Shown here one piece after another: positions 45,367-55,737 of a DNA stretch of 64,000 bases. The notes beneath the pieces are model-generated. The model searched no databases and had not been told where the DNA came from. It saw only the letters and a list, made by a program, of their open reading frames with translations. How positions within the stretch are numbered: position 1 is the first letter of the stretch; each line of letters starts with the position of its first letter. The stretch is from Tetracladium setigerum (lineage: Eukaryota > Ascomycota > Leotiomycetes > Helotiales). The DNA lies in contig PZJY01000006.1 of the NCBI GenBank assembly GCA_031472005.1, forward strand, positions 868,001-932,000, written 5' to 3'. The position numbers and the translations under genes were made by a program.

Positions 45367-48245
45367 ATGGCACCCAAATCAGCAGCGGCCGTGTCGCCCT
45401 TCAGTAAGGATGAGAGGGTGCTCTGCTTTCATCACGATATGCTGTATGAGGCCAAAGTGCTGAACTCGAGACGTCCGCCAGATGACCCTCAGAGCACGAG
45501 CTGGCAGTATAAAATTCATTATAAGGGCTGGAAGAATACGGTTTGTCTCTTTTCTAGTGTGTTGACAGTGAGTGCTAACTCTGTTGGTAGTGAGTAAATA
45601 TGAAATGCCCTTTTGCTTCTTCATTCCCACTTTGCCTTTCTCTCCAACTGCTGCTCTGAAAGAATGGAGTGGCTGGCACACAGGCCATGCAATCAAGACA
45701 TTTCAAATCTCATTCATTCTGCATTATTTTGTCGCTAGCAAACAGATCTTACTTTGCATCTTTTCTTTGAGCGCGATTATGTTTTGCTGGTAGTTGATTC
45801 AAAGCTAATCAGGTGACTGCAAACAAACAGCTGGGATGATTGGGTTCCTCAAGATCGTGTCAGGAAGTTCACGGATGAGAACAAAGAGCTTGCTGCTCAG
45901 CTCCATACTCAGATGAGGAATTTGCAGAGGCAGTCAATGAAGGGCGCTGGAAAGGGCGTGAAGGGTGCGAAGGCTAATGGGTCTGAAATGGGCTCTGGCA
46001 GAGGGAGCGAGGAGCGCAATCCTTCTCTCGCTGCTCAGGGCTCTCGCCGAGGCCGAAATAGGGATTATGATCTCGAGGGGGTAAGTTCTCTTTTTTTTTC
46101 TCATTGTTTTTCTTTCGCTTGTTTGGGTAGTAGCGCCGTCATAGTGTATTGGGGGAAACGCTAGCAAGAAGCCGTCGAGCAGCACCTTCGCTTCTGGATT
46201 CTTTGGATTTGGATTTGGGCCGAATTTGACCTACAAGAACTTCAACTTCCAAACCGTCACAACTCTTCTCTGGGACCTTTCCCCTTTGGATTAACTGCAG
46301 ACCTGATCAAACATCCGCCTAAAAACATCATCTTTCTTGTCGATTTAATAGTCGCCAACCGCCAATATGAGCTTTTCCTTCAGTGATACCGACTCGGATT
46401 CGACAGTGGACGCCGATTTCCAGATTCATGGCCCAATGATGAATGTGAGTACCATTCCTCGTCTGCAACTTCTCTTACTAAACATCTCAGGCCTTTGCAG
46501 GAAACGTCGTCGAGGCTCCAGAGCGCAAATCTGGCAGACAGCGCACTCCAAAAGCCGCTCCTCTTCCTCCTCCCGCGCCTCCTCCTGTTTCCACAGCCTC
46601 AAATCCAATTCTCGCTTCAACTGCCAGAGGAAACATTCCTTTGAAGCGACTACGCTCCCAGCCAGATACCAAGGACTCCAAACCACCACCTGCAAAGCGA
46701 TCACAGAAAACCTTGACCCCAGAACTTGGAACTACAGGCGACGGTCTTCTACCAAATAGAAACCGTGAACCGCTTATGTCTAAGGATTTCGTAGACCTGA
46801 CTGCGACTGTGGACGCCGATGCCACTGGGAATCACGAACCAGTTAAAGCTTTAGCTGCCACGAAGGGTCGCAAAGATACAAGATCAAGATCCACATCTCA
46901 TTCGAGGACAAATTCAGCGGCAGAAAAGAGGGCTACTGGAAAGCCTGCTCCCCCTGCAGACTCTAAAGAACCAACATCTCCGCTAGAAAGGCACACGAGA
47001 TCAAATTCTGCAGCGCCACAAAGAAAGACTCGGAATTCAGCTTCTACCACCCGTCCATCTTGGGCAGATTCGAAGAGTGATGAGTTCGACGTGATTGCAT
47101 TCCTCAAGGCCGAGGAATATGTCATTCCAGATCCTTTGGCGGAACTTCCTCCTCGAGAAGATTTCACATATCTTGACAGCCTAGGTCGGCTCAGGAATCC
47201 TTATAAATATGCCAAAGCACCTGTCGCGAAGCAGCCATCGGTACCAGAGCATCCCCGCCTAAAATATCACCGCAAGAATGGAACAGCTACTGCGATGCTT
47301 CGTCAATACTATCATGGGATGCCCAAGGATCGAGTCTTGCCATTAGCAGGGATCATACGCGATACCCCAGTTGCAAGGGACTTTATCCACCAACAAGCAG
47401 ATGACTTCGTAGTGCGAGGTCCTGAGAAACAACAAATCGCACCTCTATTTATGTTACCTGATGTGAGGGACTTTGAATACGATATTCTAACAGATAATGA
47501 ACTACAACAGGAAGACAATTTCTACCTTCGTCCATCAATCAAGCTCGTCATCCCGGACCACATCAAAGCCATTCTCGTTGATGACTGGGAGAACGTCACC
47601 AAGAATCAACAACTTGTTCCCCTCCCAGCTGAATACACCGTCGAGAAAATCCTGGACGATTATATGGAGTTTGAGGCTCCCAAACGTGTTCGAGGTAGTG
47701 CACAAGCAGATATATTGGAAGAGGTCGTTGCTGGCCTGAAGGAGTACTTTGAGAAATGCTTGGGTCGCATTTTGTTGTACAGGTAGGCCTTGTTCTCCTT
47801 TACTGCTAATTTACATGTGTACTGACTCTTCTCATAGATTTGAACGCGCTCAATACAGTGAAGCTCGTGAAAGTTGGGCATCCAAGACTGGTGAGCTGGC
47901 TGGCAAGAATGCAATCTCTACATATGGTGCCGAACATTTCTGTCGTCTTCTCGGTAAGCATCCAATAATCATTCTCTATTCCCCTTCCACCATCCCCATC
48001 TGCATCCGCTATTGCCCAACCCTCGCATCTACTCTACATAACCAACAAAAATTAACAAAACACCAGTTTCCCTTCCAGAACTCATCGCCCAAACAAACAT
48101 GGACACCCAATCCGTCACTCGTCTCCGCGAAGAACTCTCCAAGCTTACCAACTGGCTTGGCAAGGAAGCCAACATGCCAAAGTACTTCGTGAAGGAGTAT
48201 GAGACGCCAAGTCAGGCTTATGTTGACAAGGCTCGCATTGGTTAG
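45367..48245 (+). CDS. EAF3: Chromatin reader Eaf3 (chromo + MRG domains), with large internal intron
   Basis: Exons: 45367-45540, 45831-46080, 47511-47782, 47838-47953 and 48067-48245. The chromo barrel-type domain is in exons 1-2 (SPFSKDERVLCFHHDMLYEA, YKIHYKGWKN, WDDWVPQDRVRKFTDEN). A basic linker follows (SRRGRNRDYDLEG), then the MRG domain (RPSIKLVIPDHIKAILVDDW, PKRVRGSAQADILEEVVAGL, CLGRILLYRFERAQY). Eaf3 reads H3K36 methylation for NuA4 and Rpd3S. Two oddities: exons 1 and 2 disagree by one base in phase at 45538-45541/45831, and the third intron is 1430 nt and holds another coding region with its own Met. Without that intron the rest is a normal Eaf3. Confidence 0.8.
46367..47510 (+). 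CDS. Unknown coding region inside the EAF3 intron, in phase with the MRG exon
   Basis: A start at 46367 (MSFSFSDTDSDSTVDADFQI) is preceded by pyrimidine-rich, leader-like sequence. Exon 46367-46443 splices over a 45 nt intron (GTGAGT...CTCAG, 46444-46488) to a long exon. That reads a Pro/Ser-rich, low-complexity part (ERKSGRQRTPKAAPLPPPAP) and then a folded-looking part (AFLKAEEYVIPDPLAELPPR, GRLRNPYKYAKAPVAKQPSV, MLRQYYHGMPKDRVLPLAGI). The frame runs unbroken into the MRG exon at 47511. It can also reach that exon by a 47 nt intron (GTGAGG at 47464, TTCTAAC, ACAACAG) in phase 0. I do not recognise the family. It could be a nested gene, an inserted gene copy, or an alternative N-terminus for an MRG protein. 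Confidence 0.55.
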
Positions 48246-49184
48246 ATACAGTATGGAGATGGAGATATGGTGATAGATAGGAGAGAGGAGAAAGAGGTGA
48301 TGGGTGAGCAGAGATGAGATGAGATAAGTGGTGGCATGGATGGCGAATGGCGTTCTTTTTCCGATCTTTTTGCTTTTTTTGCTTTTTGCTCTCTAGTTCT
48401 GCGTGCCGCTCGCTGGTGTCTGTGATATCGAAGAGAGTGTGGGGGGATCCCGCATGCTACTACCATTATTACGGGGGTAACATCTGCTCTCCCTAACATA
48501 CGCACTTTACTGGCTTGCTCTTTTTCGTTGGCTTTTTCGTTGGCTTGGGCTGGTGCTGGAATCTGTAGGGCCTACCTTTCTCGGATGGAGATGAGGTTGT
48601 GGTTGAGGTTGAGATTGAGTGAGGAGGAGTGAGGAGAGAGGAGGGAAGAGGAAGGTCTTCATGTAGGATTAAAGAGTTTTTGTAGCCAAAGAAAAACGTG
48701 CTACCTAGATCAATGATCAAAAGTGAGAGTGCGGACAGTGTGATAGTGAGTAAGCGGAAGTTTGTTCTCTTTTAAGGTCGTCTTATTTCTGAGAGACATG
48801 TCAATCCCCTTTGATTATCGTGTTCTGGTGACTTTCCGGTAGTGGAGAGAAAGGTAATGGGAGGACAGAATTAAATCGAGGTCATCGATTGTTGTGAAAA
48901 GAACCCATGAAGTTCATACGAAACCTGAGGATAAGCAATTCTCACGCAACGGAAGTATCTAGTTTTGTGACATTTGTTTTGAAGAACAATCTTTAGCTAT
49001 TTGATGAAAGCCAGCAAGTGACAAAAGAAAATGGCAACACTAGATAACAATTTCAGAGTTCTGACTTTCAAGTCGGAATCTTCTCTTCGGCTTCCCCAGT
49101 ATCATGCCATAGGTAGGTAGTCAATGGCAAAATTGAAAATTCATCTCACACTATCACCCATCAAACTTCACAATCCACCTCACC
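48246..49184. other. Intergenic, 0.9 kb
   Basis: Between the EAF3 3' end and the helicase C-terminal remnant. Repetitive GAGATGAGATG-like sequence near 48250-48320 and poly-T patches occur. No gene seen. Confidence 0.55.
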
Positions 49185-50338
49185 TCACAATCTCAAGCCC
49201 CCAAACATATCATCCAAATCATCCGCCCGCTGTACACCCTCAACACTCATATGATTAGTTCCCCCAATCGGCGACCCACACTGCGGACAAACCGAAGTTT
49301 GCATCGGCATCCCACAACGATCCACCGTAAACGGATGCCCATTCACACAATAATACCAGTGCCCCGTTCCCCTAAAATCACGAGCCATAGCCGCGTAAAC
49401 AGCTGCCTTCTCCTCGTTGGTCACGGGCACGTAGAAGGTTGAATCGCGTAGCATTTTCTCGGCTTCGCTGATTTCAGATGCCATGCCTACTGCCTGACCG
49501 GGATGGGCGGAGCAGATTTCATGGGCGAGTTGAACATGGGTTCGGGCTTGTTGGAGAAGCTGGACGAGGGCTTCGCTGGAGGGATCGGGGCAAGGTGGCG
49601 TTCTAGGGCTAGGAAACGTGCCCAGTAGAGGTGGCCTTCGATCGTGCATGCTATTTGACTCCGGGCTTGTGAATTGTTGATGAGAACTTCGCAATCTTTT
49701 CTATTGGCGCCGAAATCAATTTTAATGGTAATAGCAGACCTGCCCTCTTGATCGTTGAGGAAATTTGATATTATGGTGTAGTCACATCGAATGAGTAGCA
49801 CAGTGGCTAGAAGATGGTTGCGTACTTGTAAGATATCGACTTGGACCGGGAAATCGGTGGCAACTCCGCCATGTCTGCGAGCGTCTTTAGCGAGGTCGTA
49901 GATTCGTCCGAATGGCTGTTCCTCCTGACCGACTTGCCGGAGGAATTTTTTGATATCTCGGCGGAGGGAGACAATGCGTTTGTAGCGGTTGTCTCTGTTG
50001 CTGATCTCGTTTATTTGATGATCTCGACTTCCGGTCAACTGAAGCTGTTTTAATTCCTGGGTTTCTGGTTGTGATGAACTAGGGAGCTTTTGAGCGCCAT
50101 CCTTTGTCTCACGAAGAGCTGCTTCGAAAATTTGCATTCTGGTGACCAGTGGGATGAAGTTATTGTTAGCCCAGACTATGAACTTCTTCGTTGCCTCATC
50201 GATCAATGCTCGACGAACAATCAGACTATAGCGATTGAGGTTATTCAGAGGGCCTCTACAGATTGGGCATCTCTTCATCTCAGAGGCAGAGAATGGCTCA
50301 GCTCTGTGGTTCCTGCTATTGCGGGTTGAGGGTGCGTA
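49185..50338 (-). pseudogene. C-terminal part of a ZNFX1/NFX1-type helicase gene
   Basis: On the minus strand this reads the last third of a fungal NFX1-type zinc-finger helicase: RCPICRGPLNNLNRYSLIVR, RALIDEATKKFIVWANNNF, then GHLYWARFLALERH, PGQAVGMASEISEAEKMLRD and the characteristic end GTGHWYYCVNGHPFTVDRCG with CPQCGSPIGGTNH. A one-base loss at the GGGG at 49587-49590 breaks the frame between the middle and the end; restoring it gives HLAPDPSSEALVQLL. Upstream (higher coordinates) the frame closes near 50338, and the expected NFX1 finger region is absent. It pairs with the helicase half at 52057-55737. Confidence 0.75.
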
Positions 50339-50552
50339 GCTTCCTTATTCTGTGAACTGCCCATATTGCTATCTCGCTGGACTTGACCATCTCTCCTCAT
50401 CCTCACCAGCACAAAGCCATCAGAAGTCAAGGGCACCATCAGCATCCTTCAATCAAGTCAATCCAATATCTGCAAAAAGGTAGCCTCAGTTTGTGTAAAT
50501 CTCACCAACCTTTAACGAGGAAAGCAATGGCTAATAACAAAATAGGCACAAC
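50339..50552. other. Gap between helicase remnant and GIY-YIG gene
   Basis: About 210 bases of short leader-like sequence upstream of the GIY-YIG gene. I found no terminal inverted repeat or target-site duplication shared with the other flank at about 52.05-52.12 kb. Confidence 0.4.
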
Positions 50553-51677
50553 ATGGCGGCTTCACTCACGGCTATCACCGACCTGTCCCTCAGTCTCATC
50601 AGACTAGACTGTCCTTCATGGTTCCTTAATCCCAAACATCGTGTGTTCTTGGAGCCGGAATTCTATATCATTGCTGCATCATTGTCGTTAAAGTTTGCAG
50701 CAGGGTTCGAAGATATTGTCAAATCCGCCACGCCTCCATCGGTGGACTTCTTCCTGGGCTTGCCTGTCTCTACAACCAATACATGGGGTGTCTATGTTGT
50801 TGTGATGCAAGACCTTGTTGGTCAGCACCATATATACATTGGTAGCGGCACTAAAGCTATTGGTGGACTCCAGGTTCGCACCAACACTTACAAGCACCCA
50901 AATTCTGATGCAATGCCACGCTTTGTCAAGCAAGGATTTGAAAATGGGTTCGTGGTACTCCACGTTGGTATGATTTGTTGGGCTAAAATTCCAAAACCAT
51001 CACTCAGACCAAAGGCTCAATTGCTGGTCTTGTGTCTTGAGGGTACATTTATGTGCCTGTTCTACACAAGCTATTACACAAAGGCTGAGGCAGTGTGGTC
51101 GGCAGTAGTACCTTGGAAGCGGGATGATATTAGTTGGGCGGGGTTGAATGGACCGAATGCTTTGCGTGAAGGTGCAAGCAACCTGGACCTAGATGCTGAG
51201 CAACTGGATGTCGTTGAGAAAGCTCGCAAGTCAAGAAAAAATGCACTCAACAAGGCCTTCAAAGCCACAAAACGCGAGGCTGATCCTGAGGGATATCGAC
51301 TCCATATCAACAAGTACTCAGTCGAACACAGGAACAACAATAAGGAGCGTCATGTTGAGGTTCGCGCTAAGTACAATGTAAAGGTTCGCGAGGAGGAGCG
51401 CTTCAAATGTGAAGTTTGCGGGGGGGATTTCCAAAGTTCCGCTGCTTTACGAAATCATACCAAGACCATTACCCACCAGCAAAATGTTGCTCGCAAGGCA
51501 GGTCTTCCTATTCGCCAACTATCTCGCAGGAGTCTCACGATGCGCAAGAATGCTGCAAAGAGGAAGGCTTCAAAGAAATTCTATTGTGCACCGTGCGATT
51601 TCCCTACTTCAAGCCCTAGTCTACTTGAGAGACACAAGAAAACCAGAAAGCACCTCGCCAAACTTTCAGCAATGTAG
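50553..51677 (+). CDS. GIY-YIG-like protein with C2H2 zinc fingers
   Basis: A single exon of 374 residues. Residues 70-110 contain a GIY-YIG-type strand pair (WGVYVVVMQDLVGQHHIYIG, then SGTKAIGGLQVRTNTYKH). The following region (FENGFVVLHVGMICWAKIP, LVLCLEGTFMCLFYTSYYTK) matches a fungal family I know as multi-copy in some leotiomycetes. A basic linker leads to two C2H2-like fingers: CEVCGGDFQSSAALRNHTKT with a following H, and CAPCDFPTSSPSLLERHKKT with a following H. The combination suggests a DNA-binding nuclease, perhaps of a selfish element, but catalytic residues beyond GVY...YIG cannot be confirmed. It lies on the opposite strand, exactly where the helicase gene is interrupted. Confidence 0.75.
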   Translation: MAASLTAITDLSLSLIRLDCPSWFLNPKHRVFLEPEFYIIAASLSLKFAAGFEDIVKSATPPSVDFFLGLPVSTTNTWGVYVVVMQDLVGQHHIYIGSGTKAIGGLQVRTNTYKHPNSDAMPRFVKQGFENGFVVLHVGMICWAKIPKPSLRPKAQLLVLCLEGTFMCLFYTSYYTKAEAVWSAVVPWKRDDISWAGLNGPNALREGASNLDLDAEQLDVVEKARKSRKNALNKAFKATKREADPEGYRLHINKYSVEHRNNNKERHVEVRAKYNVKVREEERFKCEVCGGDFQSSAALRNHTKTITHQQNVARKAGLPIRQLSRRSLTMRKNAAKRKASKKFYCAPCDFPTSSPSLLERHKKTRKHLAKLSAM

Positions 51678-52056
51678 CCATTTACATCTGCTTGAAACGC
51701 CTTTTGTCTTGCAATATTCGCAACGAAAACATTCTTTTACTCAGCCCCACACATTTTATCTCTCGGCAAGCTCACCAAATAAATCATCACGCACGAATTA
51801 TCTTATTATATCAAGCCCCGTCTCGATAGGCGCAATCTCATTGCAAGAGAAAGGGTAGGAGGGAAAATGTTCTACTCGACTTGCAGCATGACTACTTCTG
51901 GTTGTATATGACTTAATATCACAGCAAGCTGGAATAAAGGGTGGAGCAATGGCACTATTTCTCTCTTTTTGAAGTGGCGTCTGTCGTTCAATCATGAGAG
52001 TGAAAACTTTCTATCTGCTAGAGCATGAAAATACATGAGGTCTATGTCAATTAGTC
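51678..52056. other. 3' flank of the GIY-YIG gene
   Basis: 380 bases, AT-rich, with no reading frame resembling the missing Cys-rich NFX1 fingers on the minus strand. No element ends recognised. Confidence 0.5.
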
Positions 52057-55000
52057 TTATATAGAGAATACAACAAGTTGAATTCTAGCAGTGCACAGTT
52101 GAGAGCATATCCTGATATACATGCCATGCCGCGCACGACTCAGGAGTACGTTGATGCGATTTGAGGTCTTCAAAAATCCACACTTTCGCTCGTCGTTACT
52201 CCTAACCAGAGAGACCACGATAACCTTTGCTTCTTCGCCTTGAAAGTTGTCAACTGTAGCGATTCTCAATGCGTTGAGGAGCGTAGTTTTCTGGACTTTG
52301 ACTTGGCCAGCTCCAGAGGTTTCTGAGTCATTTTGAAGACCATTGGCCTCCAGATCCTCTTGATCACGGTCCCCCACAACGATTTCAAAGGAGCTTGCTA
52401 GGCGTCTCCTAATTTTCTGCAATTGTCCCAAATACGGAGTGATGACTGCAATATCTTCGCTTCCATACGTTCCTTGTTTTATAAGATGCGAGACGAGTGC
52501 CGCAAGCATGTCCACTTCAAAGGTATTGGTTCTGGATAGGGAAATCATTTGGTCTAGCCGCTGATCTTCTTTTTCATGATGATCAAACCAGTACAGACGA
52601 TCCCGCACTCCATCAACTTCTGGGTATTCTAAAACCGAAGGATGATCTTGAAGGTTTGGATAGAGCGGAGCTCTGATGAGTTCTGATATGGAAGGATGCA
52701 TCCGTCGTTGAACATTCAAGGTGCTCAATGGTACCTGGAAACTTCCCATTTGTGGTGTGACAAGACGTTCAAATAGTGAAATATCAAGAGAATATTTCTT
52801 CCCTCTGGGATTGTCATGTTGAAGCTCGTAATTATTGGTTTGAGGGCGGAGCTGCTCATGGTCGCCGATAAGGATTGCGTGTTCAATGCCAGGTAGAAAT
52901 GCAGTGAGTGTATGTGCTTCGAGAACTTCTCCAGCTTCTTCACAGAGCATAACTTTCGCCTGGACCCGCTGAAGCAATTCAATATTTCTTGCCAGTCCGG
53001 ATGTAGTCACTCCAATGATATGTGCTTCTCGGAGACATCGAAGATTCAGCTCGCTATGACAGTTTTCCAGGTTGAATTTAGCATAGTCATACGCGTCCAG
53101 TGCGTTGGCGAGGTTGTTGGCGAGTTGTTCACTCCTCTTCTCGACCCAGTACCTGTGGAGAGTTCCACGCTCTAAAGCAGACATTTCTTTCAGAGGTATG
53201 GCCGAAAGTTGAGTAATACGGCGATTTGCGACAAGGTTTTTTGGTGCTCCTCTCAGCCAACTCTGTACAATCCTATACTTCCTTCCTTTCACTTCTTGAA
53301 ACCCATTCTCGTCAACACCTCTTCCAAACAATTCTTTATGATGTTGAACATTGTGTTCGACTAAATAAGCTTGAATGTTAACCCATGATGTTGGATCGTT
53401 TAGGCCCAAAAGGATTTCTTGAATCTCTTCTAGCAAGACTCCAATTTCCCGATTATGCTGCCATATATCATGTTTTTCCGTCTTTGTAGGTTCAACTCGG
53501 GCGGCTAGATTCTTGAGCGTGATATTTTGAAGCAAATTGGATTTTGATCGAGAACCCAGACGGACGACTTGCTTCACACCGTCCTTAACCAAATGCTCCA
53601 GTAATTGATCAAGAGCATGGTTCGTGTAGCATACACAAATTATGGGACCAAGCTTGGCAGCATCTCGATTATGGAGCAAGATCTTAATCAGCGTACCTCC
53701 CACATAGGATTTGCCGCATCCTGGTGGCCCCTGAATGGTTGCAAGTTCTGTATTCAGAGCTTGGATGACGGCAAACCGCTGCGCTTCATCGAGCGTTGAC
53801 CCTTTAGCCAGTTTCGTGGAATCGAATACTTGCCCGGGAATCATCCTCAGCGGTGTACCAGCAACCTCTTCTAGATTGTAGCTAAACCCTCTCTTGGTTG
53901 CGTATGCTGGAGGTTTCATAACCGGAGTATCAGCCTGCAATGCTGGGGCGACGATCTCTGCAAAGGGAAGGTCCAATTTCTGGCTCATTTTCTGTAAAGC
54001 TTGTAGAGTGGGCTTAAAAGAGGGTAGAAGGATGCCCGGAATTCGACAAGCAATCTTCGAACTTTGGAAGATACCATATGTGTAGCGATCCAAATAGCAT
54101 CTTCAGTTCGATACTCTGCTAAAGCCACTAGGACAGATGCACGGCTCGAGTGTTTAAAAAGGCTTGGAAGATCGTCGGATGATTGTTTGCCTTCGTTGGA
54201 GTCTTCTTTTTTCCTTTGAGGTGGTGGCTTTGAATTGCAGACGGAGAAATACAGGACTGTGTCGTTCGAAGACACGAAGCAAACTAGAGAATCAACCTGT
54301 AGAAGCTTACTTGCGTTCCACCAGTCTTCTCGCTGCTTTAGGGACTTCTTGTTGACTTGGGGAGGTTGATCAAATTCTACTTCAACTTGCAACCCATTTT
54401 TGCGATTAATAGACAAGCGGGAAAAGCGAGCGTTGTGGTAGATAATCTTGCGCATGCCCTGGTTGTGACCTTTCCGCGATTGTTGGCTTGGATGCTCCAG
54501 CCTGGTGATCTGCTCGTGCACTGCATCTCTTAGTTGGCCAATCGTGTCTTCGCGGAGGAGCCGAAACTGTCTGTCTAAAAGCCCAGCAAGCCCTGACAGA
54601 TGGTTTTGTGTCGAATCGATGACGGGGAGATATTCTTGTCGTGAAGAGGCAATTTCTTGTGCTGTAGGAAGAATCTTAATATCAGCAATGTTTGCATGGT
54701 CGTTGTCATGTCGAGCGCCTCTAGCGGAGAGTGTTCCGGGCAAGTCCTGTGCCAACTCAAAGTGTGCAGAGGAGACATTTTGTGGAGTTTCTTGGGGAGT
54801 ACAAGAGGCAACGAAGACCCAATATTGAGGCGGCGTCGGATTCGCGTAAGACTCTGCTGTGCATCTGGCAGAGGGCAATTATCTGGAATGCAAGCAGAAA
54901 TGGTCTCGACAATAGCAGTAAAGCTGTCAAGGACTTGAGCGCTCTGGTTAATCTCAATCAACCGGTCCAGAACGGCGAGGCTGGATGAGATGGCAGCAGT

Positions 55001-55737
55001 AAATGACTCTTCGTCATCGCTCAAGGATCGCAAAGCAGTCATGGCACTTAGCACGCTCGCGGTAAACTGAAAGATCAGAGTTCCACGCCGGCCGCCGGGA
55101 CCAAACAGGAAGGTGTAGATTGTGTCCATCGGAGTTTCCAATATGAGGGAGGATAAATTATCTTGGTGCGAAATTATTTTGAAGAAGGGTAAAGTCCTCT
55201 CTTTGAATATTGAAATGCTGGCGGACTCGTTGCGGCTGGCTTCCATCATGTCTACAAGGCCTTTGATGATTGCAAGGCCAGTTTCTGCGCCCAGTTTGTT
55301 GATAACATGCTGTCGTGCGCCTGCATCGTCGCCGTCCACAATGTCCATCCCAATTGGAAGAATTTTCTTGTATCCACAGCAGCTTCGAAACGCGAAGAAC
55401 TTCCATTGGGTTTGGGGATCATGTACGTCCATTTTCGAGTCTTTGCATCCGCTGCACTTTCCTCGCGGCGTGTATTCTCAGCAGCTGCTGGTGAGCTTGA
55501 GCCTCCTGTCGGTGCTATGCCATGTCTGTATCGACAATTGGCACCACGGTAACACTTTCCGCGTTGAAATTCGAAACAGATTCCTGGCCTGTCACGTCTT
55601 GAATCAGTATCTGTCAATGAGGAGATATAGGAGTTGAGACTTACGGCATTTTGGTTCGGATCCAACACTACTAGCTTCTGGAACAAGAAAAATGGCTGAG
55701 TAGGATGGATAGATAGGAAGAGATGGAAGTTTGGCAA
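52057..55737 (-). pseudogene. ZNFX1/Upf1-like SF1 helicase with CCCH finger, truncated
   Basis: N-terminus: CCCH finger CFEFQRGKCYRGANCRYRH. A conserved N-terminal domain follows (AGARQHVINKLGAETGLAII), then RGARHDNDHANI and YLPVIDSTQNHLSGLAGLLD. The helicase core has Walker A (IQGPPGCGKSYVGG), a Walker B-like VMLCEEAGEV, GDHEQLRPQ, RRMHPSISELIR, VDNFQGEEAKVIVVSLVRSN and RINVLLSRARHGMYI. Relatives act in RNA surveillance and small-RNA pathways. Three frame changes fit one lost base each, at 55349-55351 (GGG), 54794-54797 (CCCC) and 54092-54094 (TTT) read on the coding strand. After motif VI the sequence leaves the family and stops at 52057, so the NFX1 fingers are missing. The start exon is uncertain; a splice near 55645 may apply. 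Confidence 0.8.
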
